From Aureibacillus halotolerans (GTDB lineage Bacteria > Bacillota > Bacilli > Bacillales > DSM-28697): 64,000 nt of DNA. Both the position numbers and the translations under genes were made by a program. This document shows positions 54,687 to 63,897 of this stretch, piece by piece. Numbering within the stretch: position 1 is the first letter of the stretch; each line of letters begins with the position of its first letter. Below the pieces are notes generated by a model, which was not told the origin of the DNA, searched no databases, and saw only the letters and a list, made by a program, of their open reading frames with translations. Location of the stretch: the NCBI RefSeq assembly GCF_004363045.1, contig NZ_SNYJ01000012.1, positions 62,001 to 126,000 on the forward strand, read 5' to 3'.

Positions 54687-57600
54687 TTAATACACATCCC
54701 GTGCATAACGTTTTGTTTTTGTCATCTGTTTCACATAGGTGTCCGCTTTTTCAGCGCTCATTTCTCCATAGTGGGCAATGATTTTTCGAAGCATGTGATC
54801 GACGTCCTTCGCCATCTGCTCTGCATCCCCACATACATAAAAATGCGCACCTTGTTCTAACCATTCCCACAATGTCTTGCCATGCTCCCACATGCGCTGC
54901 TGTACATACACTTTTTCTTCCTGATCCCGAGAGAAGGCAGTGTCTAGACGGTGAAGCTTCCCTTCATTGCAAAGCTGTTCAAGTTCCTTTTGAAAATAGA
55001 AATCTAGTGCTTCACGTTGTTCTCCAAAGATGAGCCAATTTTCTCCGCGAGCTTCTCTTGCCGTCCTCTCTTGCAAAAAGCCCCTAAATGGACCAATACC
55101 AGTCCCTGCGCCAACCATAATGATGGGGTGGTCGTTGTTTTCTGGTGGTTGGAAATGTGCCGACGATTGAATGAAAATAGGCACATCGGTTTCCGTATTT
55201 GCACGATCGGCGAGAAAGGCGGAGCAAACGCCTTTGCGTGCTTTCTCCTCGCATGCATACCGCACTGTAGAGACAGCGATATGCACTTCATCTGGATGTT
55301 TCATTGGACTCGAAGCGATCGAGTATTGCCTTGGCTGGAGCGGCCTTAACAGTTGAATGAAATCTTGAGCGTTAATTTGAATAGGGAACTCCTTCACCAC
55401 ATCGACGAATTGCCTACCCCAAAGCCAATTCTTTCGTTCCACCGTCTGTTCTTCAGTTAGTAGGTTCCCGAGCACTGTGCTTTTGGAAAGCTCAGCAATC
55501 GTTGCAAGCTGTGGATCTGTCACACGACAAATTTCATAATGACGAAGCAAGGCTTGCCCAATCGTCACTTGTTGCCCATCCTTTAGCGTGACAGGTTCAT
55601 GGGGTTTAATGTTGACTACCTCTAGCAATTCCTCAACGAGCTCAGGGCAATTGGTCGGCCAAACACCTAAGGCATCACCAGTCTTGTAAGTCAATCCACT
55701 GCCAGCAAGGTCAAACACATAATGCCTCGTTTCTTTTTCCGAGCCTTGCTTGTTTAATAACGTATTTGTTTTTACTTTCGTCAGCAATGGATTTTTCTTT
55801 GAGAAGGCAGGTGCAGACACGCTCGATTCCTGAGCTGACGTGGCTTCCTCCGTGGACGATGACTCGGAAGCGAAGCGTTCCTCTAAGGCGTTGATCCATT
55901 GATTTGTCTCATCCTGATAGTCTGTGTCACAAGCAGTGCACGCCATGAGCGGTTGCGCGCCATAGGAGGAAAGCTGCTTGTCGAGTGCTTTGCCAAAGCC
56001 ACAAAATTGATCATAGCTAGAATCGCCTAAGGCAAGGACAGCGTACTGAAGGGTAGCCAACGAAAGATCGTTTTTATCACAAAGGTCATTCCAAAAGCTC
56101 TCTCCATTATCCGGTGGCTCGCCATCTCCGAACGTACTCGTAATGAAAAAGGCATACTGGGTGTGTGACAAATCTGTCACGGCTGCTTCATCCATGGAAC
56201 ACATATGAACATCAAGACCAGCTTTCGTAAGACGTGTAGCGCATTCCTCTGCAATCTCTTCCGCATTGCCTGTTTGTGAAGCCCATAGTAGTGACACTTG
56301 AACGCGGTCTGCTGGTGGAAGAGTTGCCTTTTCGACAGCTTTTGAGGAATACATCCCTGCAAGTAACCCATCGATCCAGTAACGCTTCTCGTCTTGGATT
56401 GGAGCTGATGCAGGCATCACGGGAATGCGATCGGCTTGCTTCTCCTGTGTTCGTAGGCTTGCGATGAACCCTGCCATGTAGTGTTTTTCGTGTGGTTCAA
56501 GGGCGACCTCATCGGATGGGTCAATGCCTAAAAGCATAGCGATTGTATCGACTTGAGACAATGGGGACGCCTCCTTAGAATCGTTCGGCGGTGCGACAAC
56601 ACGAGACAGAGCAACGGCACAACCCTTGATTTCAGGCTGCAATGATTCTGGGTCGGTGACATCATTCGTGACATCGTTGATCGCCAGTTTTTCTCCAAAC
56701 TGATCGTTCCAATGAAAGGGGGCAAAGCATTGTCTTGGCTGCACTCGCTCGGTGATGACGGCAGGGAGGATGGCTTCCCCACGACGGGATTGAATGTGAA
56801 TAGCGTCCTTTTCTGTTAGTCCTAACGCTTTGGCGTCGTCAGGGTGAACTTCAACAAAGGGACCGGGGTTCAGCTTGTTTAGTTTAGCGATCTTCCCAGT
56901 TTTCGTTAATGTATGCCATTGATGCTGGACACGCCCGGAATTGAAAATAAACGGAAACGTCTCATCGGGCATTTCAGCAGAGGGCATAAAGGACCGTTTG
57001 AAAAACTGCCCTCGACCACTCTTGGTTGGGAAATACAATCTTGGCGTGCCTTTTGATGTGTTTTTTATCGGTGCGTAACGCCCATCATTTACATAGCGAA
57101 TAGGGTTGCGATCCTCACTGTCGCTTGCTGGAGCTGGCCATTGAATAGAGGTTTTTCGCAGACGTTCATAGGATGCGCCTTCGATAGTGTATCCCGTTTT
57201 CTCATTGCTCGCCTGCTTTAACTCATTAAACACCTCTTCTGCGGAGGAATAACTAAATGCTTCCTTGAACCCCATTTCACAAGCAACCCGTGCGATAATC
57301 TGCCAGTCTGGCATTGCTTCCCCAGGAGGGTCAACAGCTTTCTGCATTAATGATAGATTTCGCTCTGAGTTGACCATGACGCCTTCTCCCTCAGCCCAAA
57401 GTGCCCCAGGGAGGAGAATATCCGCATATTGATTTGTCTCCGTTTCAAGATAGGCGTCCTGACATATGACAACATCGGCTTTTTTGAGCCCGGCAATGAC
57501 ATTGCGACGGTTTGGCACGGTTGCGACGGGGTTTGTGCAAATCACCCAGCACGCTTTAATGTCGCCAGCAGCCATCTTTTCAAACATCGAGATTGTTCCA

Positions 57601-58742
57601 GGGCTTGATTCAGCACGGATACTGCCTTCGGGGAGCGACCATAGATTCTCAATAAACGCCCGTTCCGTTTCAAACAGCACAGAGCGTTGGCCTGGCAATC
57701 CAGGTCCCATGTACCCCATTTCCCGACCGCCCATGGCATTCGGTTGGCCAGTGAGGGAAAAGGGACCACTCCCAGGGCGACATAATGCTCCGGTCGCTAA
57801 GTGCAAGTTGCAGAGGGCATTGGTGTGCCATGTGCCACGAGTGCTCTGGTTTAGACCCATCGTCCATAAGCTCATCCATTCGCCTGCTTCGCCAATCCAT
57901 TGGGCGGCTTTTCGAATGTCAGGTTCAGGAATGCCAGTCAGCTCTGAAACCTTTTCAGGAGTATAGGTCGAAAGAAAGGTTTCCATTCCGTCCCATCCGT
58001 CTGTATTTTCGGCGATAAATGCTTTATCGACATGCTTATTTTCGATCAATAAATGGAGCAGTCCATTCAGAAGTGCGAGATCGGTCCCCGGCTTAATTTG
58101 CAAAAAAAGATCCGCTTTTTCGGCAGTAGCCGTTCGTCTAGGGTCGACAACGATGAGCTTTGCCCCCTTTTTAACTTGATCGCGCAACCGTAAAAACAAA
58201 ATCGGGTGGCAGTCCGCCATATTGGCGCCGATCACAAAAAACAAATCCGTCTGCTCCATGTCCTCGTAAGAGCCAGGTGGCCCATCAGCGCCAAACGACA
58301 GCTTATAGCCGCTGCTTGCCCCTGACATGCAAAGCCGTGAATTTGATTCGATGTGTGAGGTCCGTACAAAACCTTTCGCTAGCTTGTTGATTAAATACTG
58401 CGCTTCTAAAGACATCTGACCGGACACATAAAAGGAAAGCGCATCTGGTCCGTGGGCTTCCAACGTCGTTTTCAATCGTTGAGCCGTCTCAGTAATCGCC
58501 GAATCAATAGAGAATTTTTCAGGCATATCTCCACGAGCTAGTCGGCGGTGGGCGTAAGCCATTCGACCTGAATCGGTTAATGCCTGAGCGCTAGAAAGGC
58601 CTTTTGTACAAAGACGACCAAAGTTTGTCGGGTGGTCCTTGTCACCAGACACCTTGACTATCTTTTGATCCTCCACCTCGAGGACGATGCCGCAGCCGAC
58701 ACCACAATAGGGACAAACACTTTTGATTTTTTCGCTCGCCAC
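54687..58742 (-). CDS. Assimilatory nitrate reductase fused to flavodoxin/FAD/NADPH reductase
   Basis: 1351 residues in one frame. Residues 1-55 form the Fe4S4 domain with C10, C13, C17 and C45 (VCPYCGVGCG). About 55-560 are the molybdopterin domain (SNSRLCMSGASSGYK, GANMADCHPI, VVDPRRT, LLLPGALWAEGEG-like). About 590-700 form the cofactor-binding barrel (FNSGRVQHQWHTLTKTGK). A linker of ~110 residues follows. About 825-975 form a flavodoxin (LLWASQTGNAEEIAEE, TFGDGEPPDN). About 1000-1351 form the CPR-type FAD and NADPH domains (RQYSIASSP, VGAGTGIGPFRGFL, YVCGDAEQMAKDV). The protein reduces nitrate to nitrite with NADPH without a separate electron-transfer subunit. No nitrite reductase or nitrate transporter lies nearby. 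Confidence 0.93.
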   Translation of the reverse strand: MASEKIKSVCPYCGVGCGIVLEVEDQKIVKVSGDKDHPTNFGRLCTKGLSSAQALTDSGRMAYAHRRLARGDMPEKFSIDSAITETAQRLKTTLEAHGPDALSFYVSGQMSLEAQYLINKLAKGFVRTSHIESNSRLCMSGASSGYKLSFGADGPPGSYEDMEQTDLFFVIGANMADCHPILFLRLRDQVKKGAKLIVVDPRRTATAEKADLFLQIKPGTDLALLNGLLHLLIENKHVDKAFIAENTDGWDGMETFLSTYTPEKVSELTGIPEPDIRKAAQWIGEAGEWMSLWTMGLNQSTRGTWHTNALCNLHLATGALCRPGSGPFSLTGQPNAMGGREMGYMGPGLPGQRSVLFETERAFIENLWSLPEGSIRAESSPGTISMFEKMAAGDIKACWVICTNPVATVPNRRNVIAGLKKADVVICQDAYLETETNQYADILLPGALWAEGEGVMVNSERNLSLMQKAVDPPGEAMPDWQIIARVACEMGFKEAFSYSSAEEVFNELKQASNEKTGYTIEGASYERLRKTSIQWPAPASDSEDRNPIRYVNDGRYAPIKNTSKGTPRLYFPTKSGRGQFFKRSFMPSAEMPDETFPFIFNSGRVQHQWHTLTKTGKIAKLNKLNPGPFVEVHPDDAKALGLTEKDAIHIQSRRGEAILPAVITERVQPRQCFAPFHWNDQFGEKLAINDVTNDVTDPESLQPEIKGCAVALSRVVAPPNDSKEASPLSQVDTIAMLLGIDPSDEVALEPHEKHYMAGFIASLRTQEKQADRIPVMPASAPIQDEKRYWIDGLLAGMYSSKAVEKATLPPADRVQVSLLWASQTGNAEEIAEECATRLTKAGLDVHMCSMDEAAVTDLSHTQYAFFITSTFGDGEPPDNGESFWNDLCDKNDLSLATLQYAVLALGDSSYDQFCGFGKALDKQLSSYGAQPLMACTACDTDYQDETNQWINALEERFASESSSTEEATSAQESSVSAPAFSKKNPLLTKVKTNTLLNKQGSEKETRHYVFDLAGSGLTYKTGDALGVWPTNCPELVEELLEVVNIKPHEPVTLKDGQQVTIGQALLRHYEICRVTDPQLATIAELSKSTVLGNLLTEEQTVERKNWLWGRQFVDVVKEFPIQINAQDFIQLLRPLQPRQYSIASSPMKHPDEVHIAVSTVRYACEEKARKGVCSAFLADRANTETDVPIFIQSSAHFQPPENNDHPIIMVGAGTGIGPFRGFLQERTAREARGENWLIFGEQREALDFYFQKELEQLCNEGKLHRLDTAFSRDQEEKVYVQQRMWEHGKTLWEWLEQGAHFYVCGDAEQMAKDVDHMLRKIIAHYGEMSAEKADTYVKQMTKTKRYARDVY

Positions 58743-58877
58743 GTATGCTCACCACAAAACATTTCGGATTAGGTTGTTTGTGCCTCACAGCAAAAACAAC
58801 CTTGTGTACTTTACACTATAATCTGTTTTGTGAATGTTCTCATGACTCTCGTGAAGTAGTCTTCCATGGAAATGTAT

Positions 58878-58967
58878 TTACACGTAAGTTGATTTGTTTA
58901 AATAGTGAGAAGGGGCGTCACCAGTCACCTTTTTGAAAACGCGGCTAAAATAATATGGAGGGGATGC
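58878..58967 (-). pseudogene. AraC-type HTH C-terminal stump
   Basis: On the minus strand PPYYFSRVFKKVTGDAPSHY is the second HTH motif of an AraC-family regulator and runs to a TAA at 58880-58878. The sequence before it is not AraC but part of a dispersed repeat. The rest of the gene is gone. Confidence 0.7.
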
Positions 58968-59110
58968 AGCTGAAGATCCCGCAGGAAAGCAAGACTCCGA
59001 GGAAGCTGAAGCCGTGCCCGGTGGCATAGAATACACGACGAGGTCTTCTCGAGTCGATGTTGCACTTGTACCCTTTAGGGTGCAAGCGAAGTATTTTGAC
59101 GAAGCGGACA
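58968..59110. repeat. Dispersed GC-rich repeat, copy 2
   Basis: GATCCCGCAGGAAAGCAAGA and CTGAAGCCGTGCCCG resemble a widespread Bacillaceae intergenic repeat. The inner part (about 59036-59095, GAGTCGATGTTGCACTTG...GGGTG) recurs at 8503-8562. It sits exactly between two gene stumps. Confidence 0.6.
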
Positions 59111-59164
59111 ATGCCTTGCTAGCAAAAAGACGCCACCGCTTTTTTTATGCACACCATTCACTTC

Positions 59165-59304
59165 TCAACCCTTCACAGAGCCGGTGAGCACGCCCTTTTC
59201 GAAGAATTTTTGCAAAAACGGATACAGCACAAGAATCGGGAGAGTTGAAACAATGATGACGCCGTATTTCATTTGATCTGCGTATCGCTGACCGTTTTTT
59301 TCAG
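59165..59304 (-). pseudogene. YtcP-like sugar permease C-terminal stump
   Basis: On the minus strand the sequence reads DQMKYGVIIVSTLPILVLYP and then FLQKFFEKGVLTGSVKG before a TGA at 59167-59165. This matches the end of the intact permease at 3468-4352 (YPFFQKYFEKGVMVGSLK). Only ~45 residues remain. Confidence 0.8.
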
Positions 59305-59319
59305 TTTAAATGGATCACT

Positions 59320-59685
59320 CTACTTCATTGAAGAGACGTCATGAACATAGCTGTCCATCACTTTGATTTTTCCGTCTTTATGAGCGTGGAGCTGATACAC
59401 GTCACAAAAAGCGTAAGTATGAGTGCCCATGCTCATCGTCCCGTTGACGGAAGCCACTTTCCCGTGGGTGATGAGCTGATCGATGTTGAGCTCAATCGCA
59501 ACAGTGTCCATCCTCATTTCCTCAAGTTTCTTCACAAAATTCTCTTTTCCTTCTATGATACGTCCTTCAACATGAAGCCTCCAAACGACATCGTCTGTGA
59601 CTTGATCGGCTAAAAAGGCGATATCACTTCGGGCGAATGCTTCATTAAATTCCTTGAAAAAAAGCTGATTTTTTGTTGTTACCAT
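59320..59685 (-). CDS. NTF2-like (SnoaL-type) protein
   Basis: 121 residues from ATG 59685, with AAGGAGGG 7-8 nt upstream. The alpha+beta cone fold of the NTF2 superfamily is suggested by FKEFNEAFARSDIAFLADQVTDDVVWRLHVEGRIIEGKENFVKKLEEM and a hydrophobic sheet ending KIKVMDSYV. Members include ketosteroid-isomerase-like enzymes and binding proteins; none can be chosen. It follows the AraC regulator gene by 70 bases in the same direction and may be its target. Confidence 0.82.
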   Translation of the reverse strand: MVTTKNQLFFKEFNEAFARSDIAFLADQVTDDVVWRLHVEGRIIEGKENFVKKLEEMRMDTVAIELNIDQLITHGKVASVNGTMSMGTHTYAFCDVYQLHAHKDGKIKVMDSYVHDVSSMK

Positions 59686-59755
59686 GTCGTTCCCTCCTTG
59701 GTTTGGTTGAGCAAAAGAATAGTTGTTTGCTGTGTCGTATCCGCTGTGATTATTA

Positions 59756-60553
59756 TTAAAAATTACTGTACGTCTGTGATCGGGCAAGAAAGGTTTTCAT
59801 TAGTACTGGAATGGAGATCAAAATGGGCGGGTCTCCTTGATCTGGTTGTATGAGAGTCAATGTTTGTGGGGGAACCGGTTCAAAAGGGGTGACGACAATA
59901 GGCTCTTTTGACCATGCGCGAAGCGTCGTTTGCGGCAAAAGGACGTCCATAGCACCCATGCCCCATGTGACTGAGGTGGCCATTAGATAATACAAACCCG
60001 GTTTGACATGTGTGAAGCAAAAGGAGCCAGTGGAAGGAAGTAAAGTGCCATACAGAGGTAATCCTTCTGGAATTGGCTTTGCAAATAGGCCAATCAAAAT
60101 GCAGCCCTGAAAAGGCGCAGAGCTATTAATCGTACCATGGACGACACCTTCCGTCGTTAACGCAGCGTTATGATGAGTCCAATCGTTAAACGCTTGCAAA
60201 ACACTGAAAAGCTCTTGTGTGTCCTCTGAAGATTGACGAAACTGAGAGGGCGTTACACCGACCTTATCCGTAAAGCGAGTCGTAAACGTGCCCAAACTTT
60301 GTTGACCAATCTCCAGTCCAATGTCTCGTATTTTCAAATTGGTTTGGAGGAGCAGTTCCTTTGCTTTTTGTAAACGAAGAGCAGACACATAATATTGCGG
60401 GGAAAGTCCTGTTGCTTCTTTAAATAAGCGTGAAAAGTGGAATGGGCTATAAGAAGCATAACGAGCCAAATGAGTAAGCGTGAGCGGTTCATCAAGATGC
60501 TGTTGGATGTAGGTTTGCATTTCCTTCATATCGAATAGAGTGGCTGTCGTCAT
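59756..60553 (-). CDS. AraC-family transcriptional regulator
   Basis: 265 residues from ATG 60553 (TTTTGGAGG upstream). The AraC double HTH is N-terminal (about 5-105): LTLTHLARYASYSPFHFSRLFKEATGLSPQYYVSALRLQKAKELL and IGLEIGQQSLGTFTTRFTDKVGVTPSQFR. The remaining ~150 residues form a ligand-binding-like domain that I do not recognise. This N-terminal HTH layout is like SoxS/Rob and the GyrI-fused regulators. It may control itself and the NTF2-like gene downstream. Confidence 0.87.
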   Translation of the reverse strand: MTTATLFDMKEMQTYIQQHLDEPLTLTHLARYASYSPFHFSRLFKEATGLSPQYYVSALRLQKAKELLLQTNLKIRDIGLEIGQQSLGTFTTRFTDKVGVTPSQFRQSSEDTQELFSVLQAFNDWTHHNAALTTEGVVHGTINSSAPFQGCILIGLFAKPIPEGLPLYGTLLPSTGSFCFTHVKPGLYYLMATSVTWGMGAMDVLLPQTTLRAWSKEPIVVTPFEPVPPQTLTLIQPDQGDPPILISIPVLMKTFLARSQTYSNF

Positions 60554-60759
60554 TGAAGAACCTCCAAAATTATGATGGAAGAACATTTGTTCTGTATACT
60601 ATATCATAATTTGATAAAGAAGGAAATAAAAAGCTTGACACCACAATTCGGATTAACATTGATCTTATAGTCGTCTGATTAGATTTCAGCGACTGCTTCT
60701 TTATCAAAACAACCCTTGTTTCAGTGTGCGAATATAGGTTTCTGAAATACGTGCGGTCA

Positions 60760-60862
60760 TACACTCGCTTTCCGCGGGCGAACTGCGTGCCTCCTCGGCG
60801 CATATGAATGCGCACTGCGGGGTCACGCTTAGCTCGCTGTTCCCGCAGGAGTCTCGCTAGTG
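60760..60862. repeat. Bacillaceae GC-rich intergenic repeat
   Basis: CGCTTTCCGCGGGCGA, GTGCCTCCTCGG, GCGGGGTCACGC and TTCCCGCAGGAGTC in this order form an intergenic repeat seen across Bacillus-type genomes; its ends (ACACTCGC and GCTAGTGACCGC) are partly complementary. The other sequence from 60554 to 61070 shows no gene. Confidence 0.7.
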
Positions 60863-61070
60863 ACCGCTGTTTTTTTAAAAGAATACTTTTTTAAAAACGA
60901 AACGATTTCCCTCCATTCTCAACGGACATTGAGAAAGGGACAAATGATAACAATGAAGCTGTTAAACCTTAGAGGACGTGATTAAAGAATAGACACATTT
61001 TTTCATCGACAGGTATAGTAGAGTTAACCACGACTAATTGGCAAGAACCATAAAAAACAACTTTCCATAG

Positions 61071-61961
61071 TCAGTCGTCCAGTTTCTCCATAAAATCCTT
61101 CATTAGCTTGTTTGTCTCATGGGGCAATTGTGCGTGGACGCGATGGCCTCCTTCTTTAAATAAGTGAATCGCAGCGTTGGGCCAAAGGGATAGGGCACGC
61201 TTGCGCATTCGTCGAGCAGAGTGGACAGGACTTCTCATGCCGAGCACCAAGAGGAGGGGCACCTGAATGGATTCTAGTTCTTGTTTCTTCATATATAAAG
61301 GTGGGGTTCGCAGCATTCGAAAATCCCTCATGGCGGATACAGAAAGCTTTTCTTGTAATGGGTCAGGAGAATACGCGCACATCCATTTATACAATCGCTT
61401 TCGCATTGCATCAGGGCCAATCAGTTGCGCCCAAAGAAGCTTTGCCCAAAACAGGAGAGAAAGTCGAACGATGGCTTGTGCGGGCTCTGTTAAGAGGAGG
61501 CTTTTCACTCGGGAAGCATGCTCACGAGTGTACCGAAGTGCTAGCCAGCCTCCGTACGATGTGCCGCCGAGATGAAAAGCGGTTAGATGAAGCTGACCGA
61601 CAACCTCTGATAACCAGGACACTGCATCTTCAGGCAAATGGACGGAATCCGTTTGTTCACTTTTCCCTGCATCCCCCAACATGTCAATGACATAAACGGT
61701 GCGTTCGTTGCCGATGGCTTCAAGATTATTGACCCAATCGTTACTTGTGGCATTCAATCCATGGAGCAGAATCAGAGGCGTTTGCTTGCTAGCCCCATAC
61801 GTATATAATTTGGTTGTGCCAAAGGAGGTTTCAAGAGACATCATTGTCGTGGAGGCTGGCCATTGGGACAGGGCGTCATCATATAATGAAAAGAAGCGAT
61901 TTTTTGCCGTCTCGTTTTTAAAATGGCCAAGCATTTGTTTCTTCTTCTCCCGTCGTTTCAT
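61071..61961 (-). CDS. Alpha/beta-fold hydrolase
   Basis: 296 residues. LILLHGLNATSNDW is the oxyanion loop, LGGTSYGGWLALRY carries nucleophile S135, an acid is likely in the LVLGMRSPVHS region, and FKEGGHRVHAQLPHE supplies the histidine. Full catalytic triad, no signal peptide, no lid motif that reveals the substrate. The basic start MKRREKKKQM follows a GGAGGCACCG binding site. Single gene. Confidence 0.88.
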   Translation of the reverse strand: MKRREKKKQMLGHFKNETAKNRFFSLYDDALSQWPASTTMMSLETSFGTTKLYTYGASKQTPLILLHGLNATSNDWVNNLEAIGNERTVYVIDMLGDAGKSEQTDSVHLPEDAVSWLSEVVGQLHLTAFHLGGTSYGGWLALRYTREHASRVKSLLLTEPAQAIVRLSLLFWAKLLWAQLIGPDAMRKRLYKWMCAYSPDPLQEKLSVSAMRDFRMLRTPPLYMKKQELESIQVPLLLVLGMRSPVHSARRMRKRALSLWPNAAIHLFKEGGHRVHAQLPHETNKLMKDFMEKLDD

Positions 61962-62101
61962 CGGTGCCTCCTTAAGATTCAGTCACACTTAGTATACCTT
62001 GTTTAACAGGACAATGAAAAAAGGAATCGAAAAATGTCCACATCCGTGGTATGGTAAAGGAAGGACAAGATATAGAGCATTTCGTAAAGGGGAGAGGCAG
62101 A

Positions 62102-62287
62102 GTGAAAGGATTGTTGGCCAAACAATTGGAGAACGCTTATCGGTCTGAAGAAAAATCCTTGCATGAATTGCAGCTCAGTGAACTTGAAGGTACAGAATCA
62201 GGACTAGATGCCCTGCACGTATATGAACGCTTTGTCGCTGAAGTGACAGAGGATAAAAAAGGCGAGCCCTATTTCTTTTGGGGCTAA
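62102..62287 (+). CDS. Small hypothetical protein (61 residues)
   Basis: GTG 62102 with GGGGAGAGG 5-6 nt upstream is a better start than the in-frame ATG 62051, which has none. The product (LLAKQLENAYRSEEKSLHEL then acidic residues) is charged and helical, without membrane segment or known domain; not recognised. The gene's last codons and stop form part of the terminator hairpin at 62255-62296. Confidence 0.6.
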   Translation: MKGLLAKQLENAYRSEEKSLHELQLSELEGTESGLDALHVYERFVAEVTEDKKGEPYFFWG

Positions 62288-62296
62288 GCCTTTTTT
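62255..62296 (+). terminator. Terminator overlapping the end of the small ORF
   Basis: AAAAAAGGCGAGCCC pairs with GGGGCTAAGCCTTTTTT; the TAA stop lies in the descending arm. Confidence 0.75.
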
Positions 62297-62411
62297 GTTT
62301 GTCTGAACATGAACCCGTCTTTTGAAGAAACAGCTTGTACAATCAGAAATAGACGCCTTGCTTATTAAAAAATGTCATCAGCCTCCGTGACAAAACTGCG
62401 TTAACAATGCA

Positions 62412-62440
62412 TTGAATCACGGTTGTAAACGCTTTAAGAT
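62412..62440 (+). promoter_or_regulatory. mtlA promoter with cre site
   Basis: TTGAAT (62412-62417), 17-bp spacer, TAAGAT (62435-62440). TGTAAACGCTTTAA (62424-62437) matches cre at 13 of 14 positions and lies between and over the core elements, so CcpA would exclude RNA polymerase. Confidence 0.7.
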
Positions 62441-62478
62441 AAAAATAACAAAGCGTGTAAAAAAGGGAGGAAAACGGC

Positions 62479-63897
62479 ATGGCTGAAACGAGCACACTGC
62501 GTTTAAAAGTCCAGAAATTCGGTAACTTTCTAAGCAGCATGATTATGCCAAACATTGGCGCCTTCATTGCTTGGGGGATTATTACAGCACTATTTATTGC
62601 TGATGGGTATTGGCCGAACGAGAAACTTGCAGCTTTAGTTGGTCCAATGATTAATTACTTGCTACCGCTCTTAATTGCCTATACAGGCGGTAAGTTAATG
62701 AACGATGTGCGAGGCGGGGTTGTAGGTGCTATCGCCGCAATGGGTGTTATTGTTGGGTCGGACATTCCTATGTTCCTTGGAGCGATGATCGTCGGGCCAC
62801 TCGGGGGCTATTTGCTGAAATTGGTGGATCGTCTCTTTCTTGATAAAGTAAAAACTGGTTTTGAAATGTTATACAATAACTTCTCTGCGGGTATTCTAGG
62901 TGCTGTTTTGGCTGTATTGTCTCTTTTGGCAATAGGCCCTGCAGTTATTACCTTGCAAACTGGCTTGGCAACCGGCCTGGAAGCCATCGTCGCAGCTGGC
63001 TTACTGCCACTCACCAGCTTGATTGTTGAACCAGCAAAAATTCTCTTCCTGAACAACGCTGTGAACCATGGGATATTTACTCCAATCGCCACGGCAGAAG
63101 CTGCAGAAACAGGAAAATCAATTTTGTATCTAATTGAACCGAACCCAGGTCCTGGACTTGGTGTGCTATTAGCCTTCACCATTTTCGGAAAAGGCGCTTC
63201 AAAAAGTTCAGCACCAGGTGCCGCAGTGATCCAGTTTTTTGGTGGGATTCATGAAATTTATTTCCCTTACGTCTTGATGAAGCCAATGCTTCTTCTCGCC
63301 GTTATCGCTGGTGGTATGAGCGGTGTGTTCACGTTTGCCTTGCTTGATGCGGGCTTGCAATCGGCGCCGTCTCCAGGAAGTATTTTTGCGCTGATCGTGT
63401 TTGCTCCAAATGGAGGACTATTGTCCGTACTAGCTGGGGTGCTCGTCGCAACAGTGGTTTCGTTCCTCATTTCGGCAGTCATTATTCGAGCTGGCAAAGG
63501 GGAAGATGACCTTGCTGGAGCTGCCGATAAAATGCAGAGCATGAAAGGCAAAAAGAGCTCTGTGAGCGACTCATTCAAAACAGACAATGCAGACACAGAT
63601 AAAAGCGAATTTTCATATGCGAACGTGAACAAAGTGGTGTTCGCTTGTGATGCAGGCATGGGCTCAAGTGCAATGGGTGCCTCCTTACTGCGGAAGAAGT
63701 TTAAAGAAGCGGACATTGACATCCCTGTTACGAACACTGCGATTAATCAGTTGCCAGATGATGCAGATATTGTCATTACGCACAAAGACCTTACCTCGCG
63801 TGCTAGAGATAAACGTCCAGATGCACACCACATATCTGTAGACAATTTCTTAAACAGTCCGGCGTATGAAGAGCTAGCCAATGAATTGAAAAAATAA
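62479..63897 (+). CDS. mtlA: PTS mannitol transporter subunit IICB MtlA
   Basis: 472 residues: the IIC membrane domain (about 1-345) starts VQKFGNFLSSMIMPNIGAFIAWGIITALFI and contains the mannitol-type GGIHEIYFPYVLMKP. A linker (345-380) leads to IIB with the phosphocysteine loop VVFACDAGMGSSAMGAS (C390). No IIA domain is attached, so a separate MtlF must follow, as in other Bacilli. It imports and phosphorylates mannitol to mannitol 1-phosphate. ATG 62479 follows AAAGGGAGG. Carbon catabolite control is indicated by the cre site in its promoter. Confidence 0.96.
   Translation: MAETSTLRLKVQKFGNFLSSMIMPNIGAFIAWGIITALFIADGYWPNEKLAALVGPMINYLLPLLIAYTGGKLMNDVRGGVVGAIAAMGVIVGSDIPMFLGAMIVGPLGGYLLKLVDRLFLDKVKTGFEMLYNNFSAGILGAVLAVLSLLAIGPAVITLQTGLATGLEAIVAAGLLPLTSLIVEPAKILFLNNAVNHGIFTPIATAEAAETGKSILYLIEPNPGPGLGVLLAFTIFGKGASKSSAPGAAVIQFFGGIHEIYFPYVLMKPMLLLAVIAGGMSGVFTFALLDAGLQSAPSPGSIFALIVFAPNGGLLSVLAGVLVATVVSFLISAVIIRAGKGEDDLAGAADKMQSMKGKKSSVSDSFKTDNADTDKSEFSYANVNKVVFACDAGMGSSAMGASLLRKKFKEADIDIPVTNTAINQLPDDADIVITHKDLTSRARDKRPDAHHISVDNFLNSPAYEELANELKK

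Noticed and set aside
57466-57966. 166-codon plus frame opposite the nitrate reductase gene
   Set aside because: Shadow of the intact 1351-residue gene; no binding site.
60570-60815. 81-codon minus frame upstream of the AraC regulator
   Set aside because: Runs through the GC-rich intergenic repeat and the AraC promoter.
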